NCBI RefSeq assembly: GCF_027579695.1
Contig: NC_083596.1
Location: 50,481,757 to 50,545,756 of the forward strand
Direction of reading: 5' to 3'
DNA from: Neoarius graeffei
Taxonomy: Eukaryota > Chordata > Actinopteri > Siluriformes > Ariidae
Length of the DNA stretch: 64,000 bases
Notes under the pieces: generated by a model
The model's database searches: none
What the model saw: the letters and a program-made list of their open reading frames with translations, nothing else
Told to the model about the DNA's origin: nothing
Part shown: piece by piece, positions 1-13,402 of the stretch
How positions within the stretch are numbered: position 1 is the stretch's first letter
Layout of the letters: each line of letters starts with the position of its first letter
Program-made: the position numbers and the translations under genes

Positions 1-473
1 AGACCTCAGTCGTTTATTGTATCCCGTAAAATCCTGTAAAATTTATTGCATGTCATAATAAATTTCTCTCTCTTGAGAAAGATGTGAAAATTTTTGTTGC
101 CACGTCTGTTTGGACGTAAACGTGTCACATTGATGTGTGGTTCTCTCACTGTTTCTGCATAAATACATGCCAAATTCTTTTTTCTATTCTTTTCCCTCCA
201 TAACACCTTTGTTCAGTCACATCTCAGTGTGTTGTGATTTATTTGGATTAAAGTGTTTATTTATCAGCACAGACTCAATCCAAGATTCAGGAAAATATCA
301 ATCAATATATCAATATAATCTTTATATTATATTCCACCATATTTTAGCCAGATTGCTTAATTAGTGAGTTGATGCTAAACTGCATTCTCATGTATGTTCA
401 ATAGAGGGCAGTATTACACCATTACAATATTATACAGGGATCTGAAAATGGTGCATTGACCCTAAAATATCAG

Positions 474-506
474 GAGTGTGTGTGTGTGTGTGTGTATGTG
501 TGTGTT
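474..506. repeat. (TG)n microsatellite
   Basis: Short TG dinucleotide run with one interruption. The first 950 bases otherwise hold AT-rich non-coding sequence and further CA runs; no gene was recognised. Confidence 0.9.
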
Positions 507-674
507 GTCTCGGGTTTCACCGTTTTATTCTCTGCCCCAGTGACCTTTAACCTCTGTTATCTCAGTTCTCACTAGTAATATGAACTGTTATGAACAGCGC
601 TGGGCCACTTCCTGTTTTTCTCTTCTGCAGTGAAATTAGTTCAGTTTTGTATTCACGCCTCCACATCAGTTATT

Positions 675-677
<3 letters not shown>

Positions 678-710
<33 letters not shown>
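678..710. repeat. (CA)n microsatellite
   Basis: CA run followed by a short A tract; a second, shorter CA run is at 807-824. Confidence 0.95.
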
Positions 711-714
<4 letters not shown>

Positions 715-951
715 AAACCCCAATAAAATAAAAATCAGTCTGTTGTTGTCAGTACTGCGTTTCTTTCCTCAGCTGTTCACAAGTTTAAGGAAACGCACTG
801 AAACAGACACACACACACACACACTGTACATTATAGATGTTACGCCTTGTATATTGAGGGTCAAATAAAGACACACCTTCCTCAAACGCAAAAATATTTT
901 TATTTCTAAAAATAAACAAAATATACACTACATTTGTATGACAGTGAATGA

Positions 952-953
<2 letters not shown>

Positions 954-1015
<62 letters not shown>
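954..1015. repeat. (CT)n-(CA)n compound microsatellite
   Basis: A CT run of about 30 bases passes directly into a CA run of about 30 bases, just before the start of the large satellite. Confidence 0.95.
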
Positions 1016-1019
<4 letters not shown>

Positions 1020-1094
1020 ATGGTATATAATGAACTCTCACGTGACCCTATTTCCGGTTTTCCCCTGCTGCATTAAAACAGGATGCTCAAAGAT

Positions 1095-4000
1095 ATTACA
1101 GTGTGTTACAGTGTTGTATAGTGTTACAGTGTGTGTTACAGTGTGTTAGTGTTGTATGATGTTAGTGTGTCAGTGTGTATTACAGTGCTGTATGGTGTTA
1201 CAGTGTGTGTTACAGTGTGTGGTAGTGTTGTATGATGTTAGTGTGTTAGTGTGTATTACAGTGCTGTATGGTGTTACAGTGTGCGTTACAGTGTGTGGTA
1301 GTGTTGTATGATGTTACAGTGTGTGTTAGTGTTGTATGATGTTACAGTGTGTGTTAGTGTTGTATGATGTTAGTGTGTTAGTGTTGTATGGTGTTACAGT
1401 GTGTGTTAGTGTTGTATGATGTTACAGTGTGTATTACAGTGTTGTATGATGTTACAGTGTGTGTTGCAGTGTTGTATGATGTTACAGTGTGTGTTAGTGT
1501 TATGATGTTAGTGTGTATTACAGTGTTGTATGATGTTACAGTGTGTGTTAGTGTTGTATGATGTTACAGTGTGTGTTACAGTGTGTGTTAGTGTTGTATG
1601 GTGTTACAGTGTGTGTTAGTGTTGTATGATGTTAGTGTGTTAGTGTTGTATGGTGTTACAGTGTGTGTTAGTGTTGTATGATGTTACAGTGTGTATTACA
1701 GTGTTGTATGATGTTACAGTGTGTGTTGCAGTGTTGTATGATGTTACAGTGTGTGTTAGTGTTATGATGTTAGTGTGTATTACAGTGTTGTATGATGTTA
1801 CAGTGTGTGTTAGTGTTGTATGATGTTACAGTGTGTGTTACAGTGTGTGTTAGTGTTGTATGGTGTTACAGTGTGTGTTAGTGTTGTATGATGTTACAGT
1901 GTGTGTTACTGTTGTGTGGTGTTACAGTGTGTGTTAGTGTTGTATGATGTTAGCGTGTTAGTGTGTACAACAGTGTTGCATGATGTTACAGTGTGTTAGT
2001 GTTGTATGATGTTACAATGTGTGTTACAGTGCTGTATGGTGTTACAGTGTGTGTTAGTGTTATGTTACAGTGTGTGTTACATTGTTGTATGATGTTACAG
2101 TGTGTGTTAGTGTTGTATGATGTTACAGTGTGTATTACAGTGTTGTATGATGTTACAGTGTGTGTTAGTGTTGTATGATGTTACAGCGTGTATTACAGTG
2201 TTGTATGATGTTAGTGTGTGTTACAGTGTTAGTGTTGTATGATGCTAGTGAGTTACAGTGTTGCATGATGTTAGTGTGTGTTACAGTGTTAGTGTTGTAT
2301 ATTGTCAGTGTGTTATAGTGTTGTATGATGTTACAATGTGTATTACAGTGTTGTATGATGTTACAGTGTGTTACAGTGTATTACAGTGTTGTATGATGTT
2401 ACAGTGTGTTACAGTGTGTGTTAGTGTTGTATAATGTTAGTGTGTATTACAGTGTTGTATGTTAGTGTGTGTTAGTGTTGTATGATGTTACAGTGTGTGT
2501 TAGTGTTGTATGATGTTAGTGTTAGTGTTGTATGATGTTACAGTGTGTGTTAGTGTTGTATGATGTTACAGTGTGTGTTACAGTGTGCGCTAGTGTTGTA
2601 TGTTACAATGTGTGTTACAGTGTGTGTTAGTGTTGTATGATGTTAGTGTCAGTGTGTATTACAGTGTTGTATGTTAGTGTATGTTAGTGTTGTATGATGT
2701 TACAGTGTGTGTTACAGTGTGCGCTAGTGTTGTATGTTACAATGTGTGTTACTGTGTGCGTTAGTGTTGTATGATGTTAGGGTGTTAGTGTTGTATGATG
2801 TTAGTGTCAGTGTGTATTACAGTGTTGTATGTTAGTGTATGTTAGTGTTGTATGATGTTACAGTGTGTGTTACAGTGTGCGCTAGTGTTGTATGTTACAA
2901 TGTGTGTTACTGTGTGCGTTAGTGTTGTATGATGTTAGTGTGTTAGTGTTGTATGATGTTAGTGTGTTACAGTGTGTATTATAGTGTTGTATGATGTCAG
3001 TGTGTTACAGTGTGTGTTAGTGTGCATTAGTATTGTATGATGTTAGTGTGTGTTACAGTGTTATGATAGTGTAACTTCATACAACACTAACACACACTGT
3101 GTGTCAGAGTGGGTGTTAGTGTTGTATGATATCAGTGTGTGTTACAGTGTTATGATGTTAGTGTGTGTTAGAGTTCTGTGATGTTACAGTGTGTGTTATT
3201 GTTGTGTGATGCTACAGTGTTAGTGTGTTAGTGTTGTGTGATGTTAGTGTGTTAGTGTGTGTTAGTGTTGTATGATGTTACAGTGTGTATTACAGTGTTG
3301 TATGATGTTACAGTGTGTGTTAGTGTTGTATGATGTTACAGCGTGTATTACAGTGTTGTATGATGTTACAGTGTGCGTTACAGTGTTAGTGTTGTATGAT
3401 GCTAGTGAGTTACAGTGTTGCATGATGTTAGTGTGTGTTAGTGTTAGTGTTGTATATTGTCAGTGTGTTATAGTGTTGTATGATATTACAATGTGTATTA
3501 CAGTGTTGTATGATGTTACAGTGTGTTACAGTGTATTACAGTGTTGTATGATGTTACAGTGTGTTACAGTGCTGTATGGTGTTACAGTGTGTGTTACAGT
3601 GTGTGTTAGTGTTGTATAATGTTAGTGTGTATTACAGTGTTGTATGTTAGTGTGTGTTAGTGTTGTATGATGTTACAGTGTGTGTTAGTGTTGTATGATG
3701 TTAGTGTGTGTTAGTGTTGTATGATGTTACAGTGTGTGTTAGTGTTGTATGATGTTACAGTGTGTGTTACAGTGTGTGTTACAGTGTGCGCTAGTGTTGT
3801 ATGTTACAATGTGTGTTACAGTGTGCGTTAGTGTTGCATGATGTTACAGTGTGTGTTAGTGTTGTATGATGTTAATGTGTTACAGTGTGTATTATAGTGT
3901 TGTATGATGTCAGTGTGTTACAGTGTGTGTTAGTGTGCATTAATATTGCATGATGTTAGTGTGTGTTACAGTGTTATGATAGTGTAACTTCATACAACAC

Positions 4001-7000
4001 TGTAACACACACTGTGTGTCAGAGTGGGTGTTAGTGTTGTATGATATCAGTGTGTGTTACAGTGTTATGATGTTAGTGTGTGTTAGAGTTCTGTGATGTT
4101 ACAGTGTGTGTTATTGTTGTGTGATGCTACAGTGTTAGTGTGTTAGTGTTGTGTGATGTTACAGTGTGTTAGTGTTGTGTGATGTTAGTGTGTGTTAGTG
4201 TTGTATGATTTTACAGTGTGTATTACAGTGTTGTATGATTTTACAGTGTGTGTCACAGTGTGTGTTAGTGTTGCATGGTGTTACAGTGTGTGTTAGTGTT
4301 GTATGGTGTTACAGTGTGTGTTAGTGTTGTATGATGTTACAGTGTGTGTTAGTGTTGTATGATGTTACAGTGTGTGTTACAGTGTGTGTTAGTGTTGTGT
4401 GGTGTTACAGTGTGTGTTAGTGTTGTATGATGTTAGTGTGTTAGTGTGTACTACAGTGTTGCATGATGTTACAGTGTGTGTTAGTGTTGTATGATTTTAC
4501 AGTGTGTGTCACAGTGTGTGTTAGTGTTGCATGGTGTTACAGTGTGTGTTAGTGTTTAATGGTGTTACAGTGTGTGTTAGTGTTGTATGATGTTACAGTG
4601 TTACAGTGTGTGTTAGTGTTGTGTGGTGTTACAGTGTGTGTTAGTGTTGTATGATGTTACAGTGTGTGTTACAGTGTGTGATAGTGTTGCATGGTGTTAC
4701 AGTGTGTGTTACAGTGTGTGTTAGTGTTGTGTGGTGTTACAGTGTGTGTTAGTGTTGTATGATGTTAGTGTGTACTACAGTGTTGCATGATGTTACAGTG
4801 TGTGTTAGTGTTGTATGATGTTACAATGTGTGTTACAGTGCTGTATGGTGTTACAGTGTGTGTTACAGTGTGTGTTAGTGTTATGTGATGTTACAGTGTG
4901 TGTTACATTGTTGTATGATGTTACAGTGTGTGTTAGTGTTGTATGATGTTACAATGTGTGTTACAGTGCTGTATGGTGTTACAGTGTGTGTTACAGTGTG
5001 TGTTAGTGTTATGTGATGTTACAGTGTGTGTTACATTGTTGTATGATGTTACAGTGTGTGTTAGTATTGTATGATGTTACAGTGTGTATTACAGTGTTGT
5101 ATGATGTTACAGTGTGTGTTAGTATTGTATGATGTTACAGTGTGTATTACAGTGTTGTATGGTGTTACAGTGTGTGTTAGTGTTGTATGATGTTACAGCG
5201 TGTATTACAGTGTTGTATGATGTTACAGTGTGCGTTACAATGTTAGTGTTGTATGATGCTAGTGAGTTACAGTGTTGCATAATGTTAGTGTGTGTTACAG
5301 TGTTAGTGTTGTATACTGTCAGTGTGTTATAGTGTTGTATGATGTTACAATGTGTATTACAGTGTTGTATGATGTTACAGTGTGTTACAGTGCTGTATGG
5401 TGTTACAGTGTGTGTTACAGTGTGTGTTAGTGTTGTATGATGTTAGTGTGTATTACAGTGTTGTATGTTAGTGTGTGTTAGTGTTGTATGATGTTACAGT
5501 GTGTGTTAGTGTTGTATGATGTTAGTGTGTGTTAGTGTTGTATGATGTGTGTTACAGTGTGCGCTAGTGTTGTATGTTACAATGTGTGTTATAGTGTGTG
5601 TTAGTGTTGTATGATGTTAGTGTTAGTGTGTATTACAGTGTTGTATGTTAGTGTATGTTAGTGTTGTATGATGTTACAGTGTGCGCTAGTGTTGTATGTT
5701 ACAATGTGTGTTACAGTGTGTGTTAGTGCTGTATGATGTTACAGTGTGTGTTAGTGTTGTATGATGTTAGTGTGCTACAGTGTGTATTAGTGTTGTATGA
5801 TGTCAATGTGTGTTAGTGTGCATTTATATTGCATGATGTTAGTGTGTGTTACAGTGTTATGATAGTGTAACTTCATACAACACTGTAACACACACTGTGT
5901 GTCAGAGTGGGTGTTAGTGTTGTATGATATCACTGTGTGTTACAGTGTTATGATGTTAGTGTGTGTTAGAGTTCTGTGATGTTACAGTGTGTGTTATTGT
6001 TGTGTGATGCTACAGTGTTAGTGTGTGTTAGTGTTGTGTGATGTTAGTGTGTGTTAGTGTTGTATGATGTTAGTGTGTGTTAGTGTTGTATGATGTTACA
6101 GTTTGTATGACAGTGTTGTATGATGTTACAGTGTGTGTTAGTGTTGCATGGTGTTAGTGTGTGTTAGTGTTGTATGATGTTACAGTGTGTGTTACAGTAT
6201 GTGTTAGTGTTGCATGATGTTAGAGTGTGTATTACAGTGTTGTATGATGTTAGTGTGTTAGTGTGTATTACAGTGTTGTATGATGTTAGTGTGTGTTAGT
6301 GTTGTATGATGTTACAGTGTGTTAGTGTTGTATGATGTTAGTGTTTTACAGTGTGTTACAGTGTGTTAGTGTTGTATGATGTTAGTGTGTATTACAGTGT
6401 TGTATGATGCTACAGTGTGTGTTAGTGTTGTATGATGTTACAGTGTGTGTTAGTGTTGTATGATGTTACAGTGTGTGTTAGTGTGTTAGTGTTGTATGAT
6501 CTTAGTGTGTATTACAGTGCTGTATGACGTTACAGTGTGTGTTACAATGTGTTAGTGTTGTATCATGTTAGTGTTAATTACAGAGTTGTATGATGTTACA
6601 GTGTGTATTACAGTGTTGTATGATGTTACAGTGTGTGTTACAGTGTTGTATGATGTTACAGTGTGTGTTAGTGTTGTATGATGTTAGTGTGTTAGTGTGT
6701 ATTACAGTGTTGTATGATGTTACAGTGTGTGTTAGTGTTGTATGATGTTAGTGTGTGTTACAGTGTTGTATGATATTAGTGTGTATTACAGAGCTGTATG
6801 ACATTACAGTGTGTTAGTGTGTGCTAGTGTTGTATGATGTTAGTGTGTGTTAGTGTTGTATGATGTTACAGTGTGTGTTACAGTGTTGTGCGATGTTACA
6901 GTGTGTGTTAGTGTGCGCTAGTGTTGTATGATGTTACAGTGTGTGTTAGTGTTGTATGGTGTTACAGTGTGCGTTAGTGTTGTGTGATGTTACAGTGTGT

Positions 7001-9780
7001 GTTACAGTGTTGTATGATGTTACAGTGTGTGCTCCAGTATGCGGTAGAGTTGTATGATGTTACAATATATGTTACAGTGTGTGGTAGTGTTGTATGATGT
7101 TACAGTGTGTTACAGTGCATTACAGCGTTGTATGATGTTACAGTGTGTTACAGTGTATTACAGTGTTGTATGGCGTTACAGTGTGTGTTACAGTGTGTGT
7201 TAGTGTTGTATGATGTTAGTGTGTATTACAGTGTTGTATGTTAGTGTGTTAGTGTTGTATGATGTCAGTGTGTGTTACAGCGTGTTAGTGTGTTAGTGTT
7301 GTATGATGTTAGTGTGTATTACAGTGTTGTATGACGTTACAGTGTGTTACAGTGTGTTAGTGTTGTATGATGTTACAGTGTGTGTTAGTGTTGTATGATG
7401 TTAGTGTGTGTTACAGTGTTGTATGATGTTAGTGTGTATTACAGTGTTGTATGACGTTACAGTGTGTGTTAGTGTGTATTACAGTGTTGTATGATGTTAG
7501 TGTGTGTTACAGTGTTGTATGATGTTAGTGTGTTAGTGTTGTATGATGTTAGTGTGTATTGCAGTGTTGTATGACGTTGTGTGTTAGTGGTGTATGATGT
7601 TAGTGTGTGTTAGTGTTGTATGATGTTACAGTGTGTTACAATGTGCGCTAGTGTTGTATGTTACAATGTGTATTAGAGTATGCGTTAGTGCTGTATGATA
7701 TTACAGTGTGTGTTACAGTGTGTGTCGGTGTTGTATGATGTTAGTGTGTATTACAGTGTTGTATGACGTTACAGTGTGTGTTAGTGGTGTATGATGTTAG
7801 TGTGTGTTAGTGTTGTATGATATTACAGTGTGTGTTAGTGTGTGCTAGTGTTGTATGATGTTACAATGTGTGTTACAGTGTGCGTTAGTGTTGTATGACG
7901 TTACAATGTGTATTACAGTGTTGTATGATGTTAGTGTGTGCTACAGTGTGCGCTAGAGTTGTATGATGTTACAATACATGTTACAGTGTGTATTACAGTG
8001 TTGTATGATGTTAGTGTGTTAGTGTATTATAGCGTTGTATGATGTTACAGTGTGTTACAGTGTTGTATGGCGTTACAGTGTGTTACAGTGTGTGTTAGTG
8101 TTGTATGATGTCACAGTGTGTGTTAGTGTTGTATGATGTTACAGTGTGTGTTACAGTGTGCGCTAGTGTTGTATGTTACAATGTGTGTTACAGTGTGTTA
8201 CAGTGTGCGCTAGTGTTGTATGTTACAATGTGTGTTACAGTGTGTGTTAGTGTGCATTAATATTGTATGATGTTAGTGTGTGTTAGTGTTATGATAGTGT
8301 GTATTACAGTGTTGTATGATGTTAATGTGTTACAGTGTGTGTTAGTGTGCATTAATATCGCATGATGTTAGTGTGTGTTACAGTGTTATGATAGTGTAAC
8401 TTCATACAACACTAACACACACTGTGTGTTACAGTGGGTGTTAGTGTTGTATGATAGTGTGTTACAGTGTTATGATGTTACAGTGTGTGTTAGAGTTCTG
8501 TGATGTTACAGTGTGTGTTGTTGTGTGATGCTACAGTGTTAGTGTGATGTTAGTGTTGTGTGATGTTACAGTGTTAGTGTGATGTTAGTGTTGTGTGATG
8601 TTAGTGTGTGTTAGTGTTGTATGATGTTACAGTGTGTGTTACAGTGTGTGTTGTTGTGTGATGCTACAGTGTTAGTGTGATGTTAGTGTTGTGTGATGTT
8701 AGTGTGTGTTAGTGTTGTATGATGTTACAGTGTGTGTTACAGTGTGTGTTACAGTGTGTTAGTTTTGCATGGTGTTACAGTGTGTGTTAGTGTTGTGTGA
8801 TGTTAGTGTGTGTTAGTGTTGTATGATGTTACAGTGTGTGTTAGTGTTGCATGGTGTTACACTGTGTGTTAGTGTTGTATGATGTTAGAGTGTGTATTAC
8901 AGTGTTGTATGATGTTACAGTGTGTGTTAGTGTTGCATGATGTTACAGTGTGTGTTACAGTGTGCGCTAATGTTGTATGTTACAATGTGTGTTACAGTAT
9001 GCGTTAGTGCTGTATGATGTTACAGTGTGTGTTACAGTGTGTGTCGGTGTTGTATGATGTTAGTGTGTTACAGTGTGTATTATAGTGTTGTATGATGTCA
9101 GTGTGTTACAGTGTGTGTTAGTGTGCATTAATATTGTATGATGTTAGTGTGTTACAGTGTTATGATAGTGTGTATTACAGTGTTGTATGATGTTAATGTG
9201 TTACAGTGTGTGTTAGTGTGCATTAGTATTGTATGATGTTAGTGTGTGTTACAGTGTTATGATAGTGTAACTTCATACAACACTAGCACACACTGTGTGT
9301 TAGAGTGGGTGTTAGTGTTGTATGATATCAGTGTGTGTTACAGTGTTATGATGTTACAGTGTGTGTTAGAGTTCTGTGATGTTACAGTGTGTGTTATTGT
9401 TGTGTGATGCTACAGTATTAGTGTGTGTTAGTGTTGTATGATGTTACAGTGTGTTACAGTGTTGTATGATGTTAGTGTGTTAGTGTTGTGTGATGTTAGT
9501 GTGTGTTAGTGTTGTATGATGTTACAGTGTGTTAGTGTTGTATGATGTTAGTGTGTGTTAGTTTTGTGTGATGTTAGTGTGTGTTAGTGTTGTATGATGT
9601 TACAGTGTGTTACAGTGTTGTATGATGTTACAGTGTGTTACAGTGTTGTATGATGTTAGTGCGTGTTAGTGTTGTATGATGTTAGTGTGTGTTAGTGTTG
9701 TATGATGTTACAGTGTGTTACAGTGTTGTATGATGTTAGTGCGTGTTAGTGTTGTATGATGTTAGTGTGTGTTACAGTGT
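1095..9780. repeat. 8.7-kb degenerate TG-rich satellite with higher-order blocks
   Basis: The whole interval is built from variants of a few words: GTTACAGTGTG, TGTTAGTGTTG, TATGATGTTA and TATTACAGTG. They are joined with variable spacing, so the basic repeat is roughly 20-30 bp and irregular. Larger blocks recur: a marker segment with 'ATGATAGTGTAACTTCATAC' occurs five times, near 3066, 3978, 5856, 8389 and 9257, with similar flanking sequence for several hundred bases. Open frames in it encode monotonous Val/Leu/Tyr/Cys/Met strings that follow the repeat and are not genes. Strand composition is strongly skewed: the + strand is G/T-rich almost throughout. Confidence 0.97.
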
Positions 9781-10112
9781 AATATCAAAATTGTAAAACA
9801 TTATTCTCTGTCTTCCTTTTTTCTTTTCATCACATTATTTTCCTCCACCACTTTTCTTCCTCCCTCCATTTCTCTCTTCCTCCTCCTTTCTTCTCGTTCT
9901 CTTCTTTAGTCTTTTTCTGCCTGCCGTTCATTCTTTCTCTGCATTATGTTTCTTGCACTCCATTCACATTTCTTTCTTTAACCTCTAGCGCTTTCTTGTG
10001 CTCTCTTCCTTTATGTTGCTGTGTCCCTATTTTTAATTCTCTCATTCTATCTCTCTCATCCTTCCCTCCATCTTTCCTTCCTTCCTATCTAGCTTCTTTC
10101 CTTCCTTCTTTG

Positions 10113-10188
10113 GAAGGAAAGAAAGTGTGTGATAGAAGTGTGCTTGCCAAACTGAAAAAGACTGACACACAGCTCCTGAGAACTGAGC

Positions 10189-10241
<53 letters not shown>

Positions 10242-10395
10242 CTTTACCCTTAAGAATTAGAGGAGTAAGAGAGCTGTGTGAAGGAGGAAGAGGATGCCGA
10301 TCTGGAGGAGTGTGTGTGTGTGTGTGCGCGCACGCGAAGGTTCAAAAATAAATGGTGTTCCATGACCTAATGAATATCCTGCATATTCGAAATAC

Positions 10396-10450
<55 letters not shown>

Positions 10451-10535
10451 CTCTTTTCTCAGGGCCTGTGTGTCAGTCTGTTTCAGTTTGGCAAGCACAC
10501 TTCCTCTCTCACACACTCCCTTGCCAGTCAGAATG
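10113..10535. repeat. Long imperfect inverted repeat with CA and TG arms
   Basis: The left arm holds 'GTGTGCTTGCCAAACTGAAA' at about 10137 and then a CA run at 10193-10240. The right arm holds a TG run at 10398-10449 and then the reverse complement of the unique sequence, including 'TTTCAGTTTGGCAAGCACAC' at about 10481-10500. Matching unique sequence extends about 70 bases per arm with few differences, so the two microsatellites are also complementary to each other. The loop of about 155 bases includes a short alternating GCGCGCACGCG stretch. Confidence 0.85.
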
Positions 10536-10908
10536 CAGTGTTCCTCTCACCATCGTAAACTTGTATGAGGTTTATTTACAAGGTGAAGTTGTGAAAGATA
10601 GAAATAATCGTTTCACACGTCACCTCCACGCCACCGATCGACTGAAACGCTTATTAGCCTGATGTTTTCACAATATTTCATTTGCTTAGCAAGTTAGGGG
10701 TCCAAGCATCAAATAAACAAACATACATAAGAGTGGGACATATTAGAACTCCACCCCTTCACAAACATAACGGCTAACCTTTTTTTCCATACAAGTTAGC
10801 TTTCCAAGTTTTCTTTAATATTTGATCGAGAGCAACTTCGAAAAAGTACAGTGATACAAAGCACCTATATATGGATTGATGGTGTTTATCTGAATGATAT
10901 AATGAAAA

Positions 10909-12262
10909 GGGTGTGGTTTGGGACACACCCACTGTGGACTGATGATGGTGGACTACATAGTGAATAGGGTGTGTGGTTTAGGACACACCCACTGTGGACT
11001 GATGATGGTGGACTATATCGTGAATAGGGTGTGTGGTTTGGGACACGCCCACTGTGGACTGATGATGGTGGACTATATCGTGAATAGGGTGTGTGGTTTG
11101 GGACACGCCCACTGTGGACTGATGATGGTGGACTGTATAGTGTATTGGGTGTGTGGTTTGGGACACGCCCACTGTGGACTGATGATGGTGGACTGTATAG
11201 TGTATTGGGTGTGTGGTTTGGGACACGCCCACTGTGGACTGATGATGGTGGACTGTATAGTGTATTGGGTGTGTGGTTTGGGACACGCCCACTGTGGACT
11301 GATGATGGTGGACTGTATAGTGTATTGGGTGTGTGGTTTGGGACACGCCCACTGTGGACTGATGATGGTGGACTATATAGCGAATAGGGTGTGTGGTTTA
11401 GGACATGCCCACTCTGGACTGATGATGGTGGACTGTATAGTGTATTGGGTGTGTGGTTTGGGACACGCCCACTGTGGACTGATGATGGTGGACTGTATAG
11501 TGTATTGGGTGTGTGGTTTGGGACACGCCCACTGTGGACTGATGATGGTGGACTGTATAGTGTATTGGGTGTGTGGTTTGGGACACGCCCACTGTGGACT
11601 GATGATGGTGGACTATATAGCGAATAGGGTGTGTGGTTTAGGACATGCCCACTCTGGACTGATGATGGTGGACTGTATAGTGTATTGGGTGTGTGGTTTG
11701 GGACACGCCCACAGTGGACGGCTGATGGTGGACTGTATAGTGCATTGGGTGTGTGGTTTTGGACACGCCCACTGTAGACTGATGATGGTGGACTGTATAG
11801 TGTGTTGGGCATGTGGTTTGGGACACGCCCACTGTGGACTGATGATGGTGGACTGTATAGTGTGTTGGGCGTGTGGTTTGGGACACGCCCACAGTGGACG
11901 GATGATGGTGGACTGTATAGTGTATTGGGTGTGTGGTTTGGGACATGCCCACTGTAGACTGATGATGGTGGACTGTATAGTGTATTGGGTGTGTGGTTTG
12001 GGACACGCCCACAGTGGACGGCTGATGGTGGACTGTATAGTGCATTGGGTGTGTGGTTTTGGACACGCCCACTGTAGACTGATGATGGTGGACTGTATAG
12101 TGTGTTGGGCATGTGGTTTGGGACACGCCCACTGTGGACTGATGATGGTGGACTGTATAGTGTGTTGGGCGTGTGGTTTGGGACACGCCCACTGTGGACT
12201 GATGACGGTGGACTGTATCATGTATTGGGTGTGTGGTTTGGGACACGCCCACAGTGGACTAT
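10909..12262. repeat. 60-bp tandem repeat array, about 22 units
   Basis: Units of exactly 60 bp contain GGACACGCCCACTGTGGACT, then GATGATGGTGGACTGTATAG and a GTGTATTGGGTGTGTGGTTT-like segment. Variant units recur in blocks: the 'GCGAATAGGG...CTCTGGACTG' variant repeats at a 240-bp shift (near 11380 and 11620), and a 'GTGCATTGGG...CTGTAGACTG' block repeats at a 300-bp shift (11701 and 12001). This implies duplication of 4- and 5-unit blocks. Because 60 is divisible by 3, frames on both strands stay open for up to about 450 codons; these are not considered genes. A stray partial unit lies at 13086-13110. Confidence 0.98.
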
Positions 12263-12344
12263 ACAGTGAAAAGAGCAGGTGATATGGAACACGCCCACAG
12301 TGGAAGGGAAGATGCTGCTTTTTCTCACACACACACAAAGGATG

Positions 12345-12434
12345 AGACAGAACTGAAGAAGCCTTTCGGATGAGAGGTGAAACGTCTTCAAGAATCTTCA
12401 AGCAAGTCCAGTTGCTCTCTTTTACCACCCACAG
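12345..12434 (+). mobile_element. Penelope-like element terminal fragment
   Basis: About 90 bases match the terminal arms of the Penelope-like element at 30187-32688 (from AGACAGAACTGAAGAAGCC to TTTTACCACCCACAG). The copy includes the hammerhead-like string at 12367-12386. No coding part is attached. Confidence 0.8.
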
Positions 12435-13348
12435 TACACACAAAGGAATGAGTCCATAAATCACTGAACCTTTCGACTATAAATGGATCGATGAGTTCTG
12501 ATGTGTCCAGGTTCTGTGTTAATGAACGTTACAGAAACACAACCTTTTATAGCAATCGGTAAAAGTTCGTATGACTCGGTGAGGATCAGAAGAATGTGAG
12601 AAATTCTGAGAAACGTGCTGTTCATCAGGGGTCAAATGTGTCAGGTCTCAGGGACTTTAAAGAGAATTTGAGAATCCCGTCTGTCTGTGATTAATTTCGT
12701 CGAGTGTAGAGGTTACCGCTGAGGTCGTGATTAGCATTATTATACAAAACGGATCTTCTGTCACAGACAGGAATATCAGTTAGCGTTAGCAGAAGTGTGT
12801 TCTCTCATCCGTCCAGAAATCCTCAGTCTCCCTCTGTGTGTGTGTGTGTGTCTCAAATCACATTTGTACACAAGATCACCAAGTCTGTGATGCGGATTAC
12901 TTTAGCAGTTCGACCTCATCTCATACAGGCCTTGTTTTTTTTACTTCCTGCTTTTCCTGCGTTCCTGCTTCCTCCTCAAGCTCCACCCCGAATGATCACT
13001 CTTGTCTCCTCTTATTCGGGGTCCAAGCACCTAATGATTTTCAAAAATTATGACTTTACATTATATGAAAGATGGACGTGTTTGAAAGATCATTTGGGAC
13101 ACGCCCACAGTGGATATCGTATACTGATGTTCACGTGGCGTTGAGGGAAAGGGCCGGCTCCTCTGCGAGTGAACTGAGGTCTTTGACGTTTTTATAAACT
13201 GTGACTTTGATCACTCAAGCTTCTGAAAATGAAATGGAATTTTAATTAAATTTTTTCAGTGTAAAGTCAGAGTCAAAATGAACCAAGATGCAACATCTGT
13301 ACAGGATTTACAAGCTTTGCTTCATCGTGCTGATGTTGCTCAATATTG

Positions 13349-13349
<1 letters not shown>
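12435..13349. other. Unannotated interval
   Basis: No supported gene. The short open frames have no recognisable domain. The only repeat seen is one partial unit of the 60-bp array near 13090. Confidence 0.6.

Positions 13350-13401
<52 letters not shown>
13350..13401. repeat. (CA)n microsatellite
   Basis: Uninterrupted CA run preceded by GCGCGC; another CA run is at 13671-13711. Confidence 0.95.

Positions 13402-13402
<1 letters not shown>

Noticed and set aside
1993-5332. Open frames in the TG-rich satellite
   Set aside because: Monotonous products dictated by the repeat words; the same words occur in all frames.
10909-12262. CRISPR-like array
   Set aside because: No spacers: units are contiguous 60-bp tandem repeats in a vertebrate genome.
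10886-12464. Long open frames on both strands (up to 454 codons)
   Set aside because: They follow the 60-bp period exactly; every frame is open because the unit length is divisible by three. No start context, no splice structure, no domain.
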